5,893 nt of DNA from an uncultured Flavobacteriia bacterium (GTDB lineage Bacteria; Bacteroidota; Bacteroidia; Flavobacteriales_D; Crocinitomicaceae): positions 1-5,893 of the forward strand of contig CAISOQ010000318.1 in the NCBI GenBank assembly GCA_903887095.1, read 5' to 3'. Shown here piece after piece: positions 5,383-5,893 of this stretch. Under the pieces are notes generated by a model. It did not search any database and had not been told where the DNA came from. It saw only the letters and a list, made by a program, of their open reading frames with translations. The translations under genes and the position numbers were made by a program. Within the stretch, counting starts at the first letter, position 1. Every line of letters starts with the position of its first letter.

Positions 5383-5893
5383 TTATTCTCCTTTGTCTAT
5401 TTTAAAATCTATTTTGTAATAGAAAATAGGGAGAAATCCAAGTTGCGTTTTTTGTGATATTGGTTGGTAATTTGAAGATGCTACCACGTTAGGGTCCAGT
5501 GATGGTGCATATGCTAAACTAAGTAGATTCTTGGTATTAAGTATATTGACTAAGTCTAAACCAAACTCATGTGTTACCTTTTTCGCATTCATTCTCCAAC
5601 TAATCTTTAAATCCATTCGGAAATAGTCTTTGAATTGAAGGTCATTGTAAAGTGAATCTCTAAATATAATTTCTTTAAGTGATTCTGTTTGTGCTATATC
5701 AACTAATCCATATCGTCTTCCCCCTGCTCCTGTGATTTTTGTTCCAATTCCAATTGTTTGTTTATCTCCAATATTGAATTCTTTACCAGCTAAGAAATTG
5801 GCAACATATCGTCCGTTATATGAGGTATTGCGCACAATGTTATCGCTCCCAGTATATTTTGAATCATAGAGTGTACCTGAAAACAAAAAGAAG
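5383..5893 (-). CDS. C-terminal part of a TonB-dependent-receptor-like outer-membrane protein (partial)
   Basis: The gene is open at the right edge, so only about 170 C-terminal residues are seen; the reading frame continues upstream (…FFLFSGTLYDSKYTG) with no start or stop before the edge. The segments LYDSKYTGSDNIVRNTSYNG, VANFLAGKEFNIG, GTKITGAGGRRYG, KDYFRMDLKISW, HEFGLDLVNILNTKN and the final GFLPIFYYKIDF are the last strands and turns of the large barrel in Bacteroidota TonB-dependent receptors and related carboxypeptidase-regulatory-like proteins. The family moves nutrients such as glycans, metal chelates or peptides across the outer membrane; no substrate can be inferred here, because the plug domain and any TonB box lie outside the window. 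The stop codon lies two bases from that of the convergent barrel gene. Confidence 0.85.
   Translation of the reverse strand, partial: FFLFSGTLYDSKYTGSDNIVRNTSYNGRYVANFLAGKEFNIGDKQTIGIGTKITGAGGRRYGLVDIAQTESLKEIIFRDSLYNDLQFKDYFRMDLKISWRMNAKKVTHEFGLDLVNILNTKNLLSLAYAPSLDPNVVASSNYQPISQKTQLGFLPIFYYKIDFKIDKGE

Noticed and set aside
5397..5429. Inverted repeat CTATTTT (5409-5415) / AAAATAG (5423-5429), with a further CTATTTT copy at 5397-5403, considered as a bidirectional terminator.
   Set aside because: The seven-pair stem is nearly all A-T with a seven-base loop, so it is weak. It lies inside the coding sequence of the minus-strand gene and has no T tract following it.

Overview
This AT-rich window looks like ordinary chromosome of a Bacteroidota species, probably in Flavobacteriales or a close relative. 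Four things suggest this. The block acpP-fabF-rnc sits in an order typical of the phylum. The promoters I can find have the Bacteroidota form (TTG or TTTG, a spacer of about 18-20 bases, then TAnnTTTG). Most starts lack a Shine-Dalgarno sequence and have A/T-rich leaders instead. The last gene is the tail of a TonB-dependent-receptor-like barrel of the kind this phylum carries in many copies. Genus cannot be decided from the sequence.

Layout. Bases 1-15 hold the first five codons of a gene leaving the window on the minus strand; purN is the usual neighbour in related genomes, but five codons cannot prove it. A divergent intergenic region with two overlapping candidate promoters follows. The plus-strand block is acpP (126-362), fabF (400-1653) and rnc (1631-2371). 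rnc most likely starts at a TTG inside the end of fabF. After a short gap come a YraN/UPF0102 nuclease-fold protein (2453-2806) and, behind a clear -7 element, an RluB/RsuA-type 23S/16S rRNA pseudouridine synthase (2854-3816). The synthase gene is packed tightly with a lipoprotein gene (3817-4506, no gap) and a predicted outer-membrane beta-barrel gene (4508-5380, one-base gap). A partial TonB-dependent-receptor-like gene converges from the minus strand, with only two bases between the stop codons.

Function. The first block couples fatty-acid elongation (acyl carrier protein and its condensing enzyme) to the dsRNA-processing enzyme RNase III. The second pairs an rRNA-modifying enzyme with two uncharacterised envelope proteins, a lipoprotein and a barrel, which may share a transcript and possibly act together at the outer membrane. 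I saw no mobile element, CRISPR array, tRNA, rRNA or phage-like gene. No stretch over 300 bases lacks a gene. I found no convincing evidence of a new multi-gene system; the least explained part is the lipoprotein/barrel pair.
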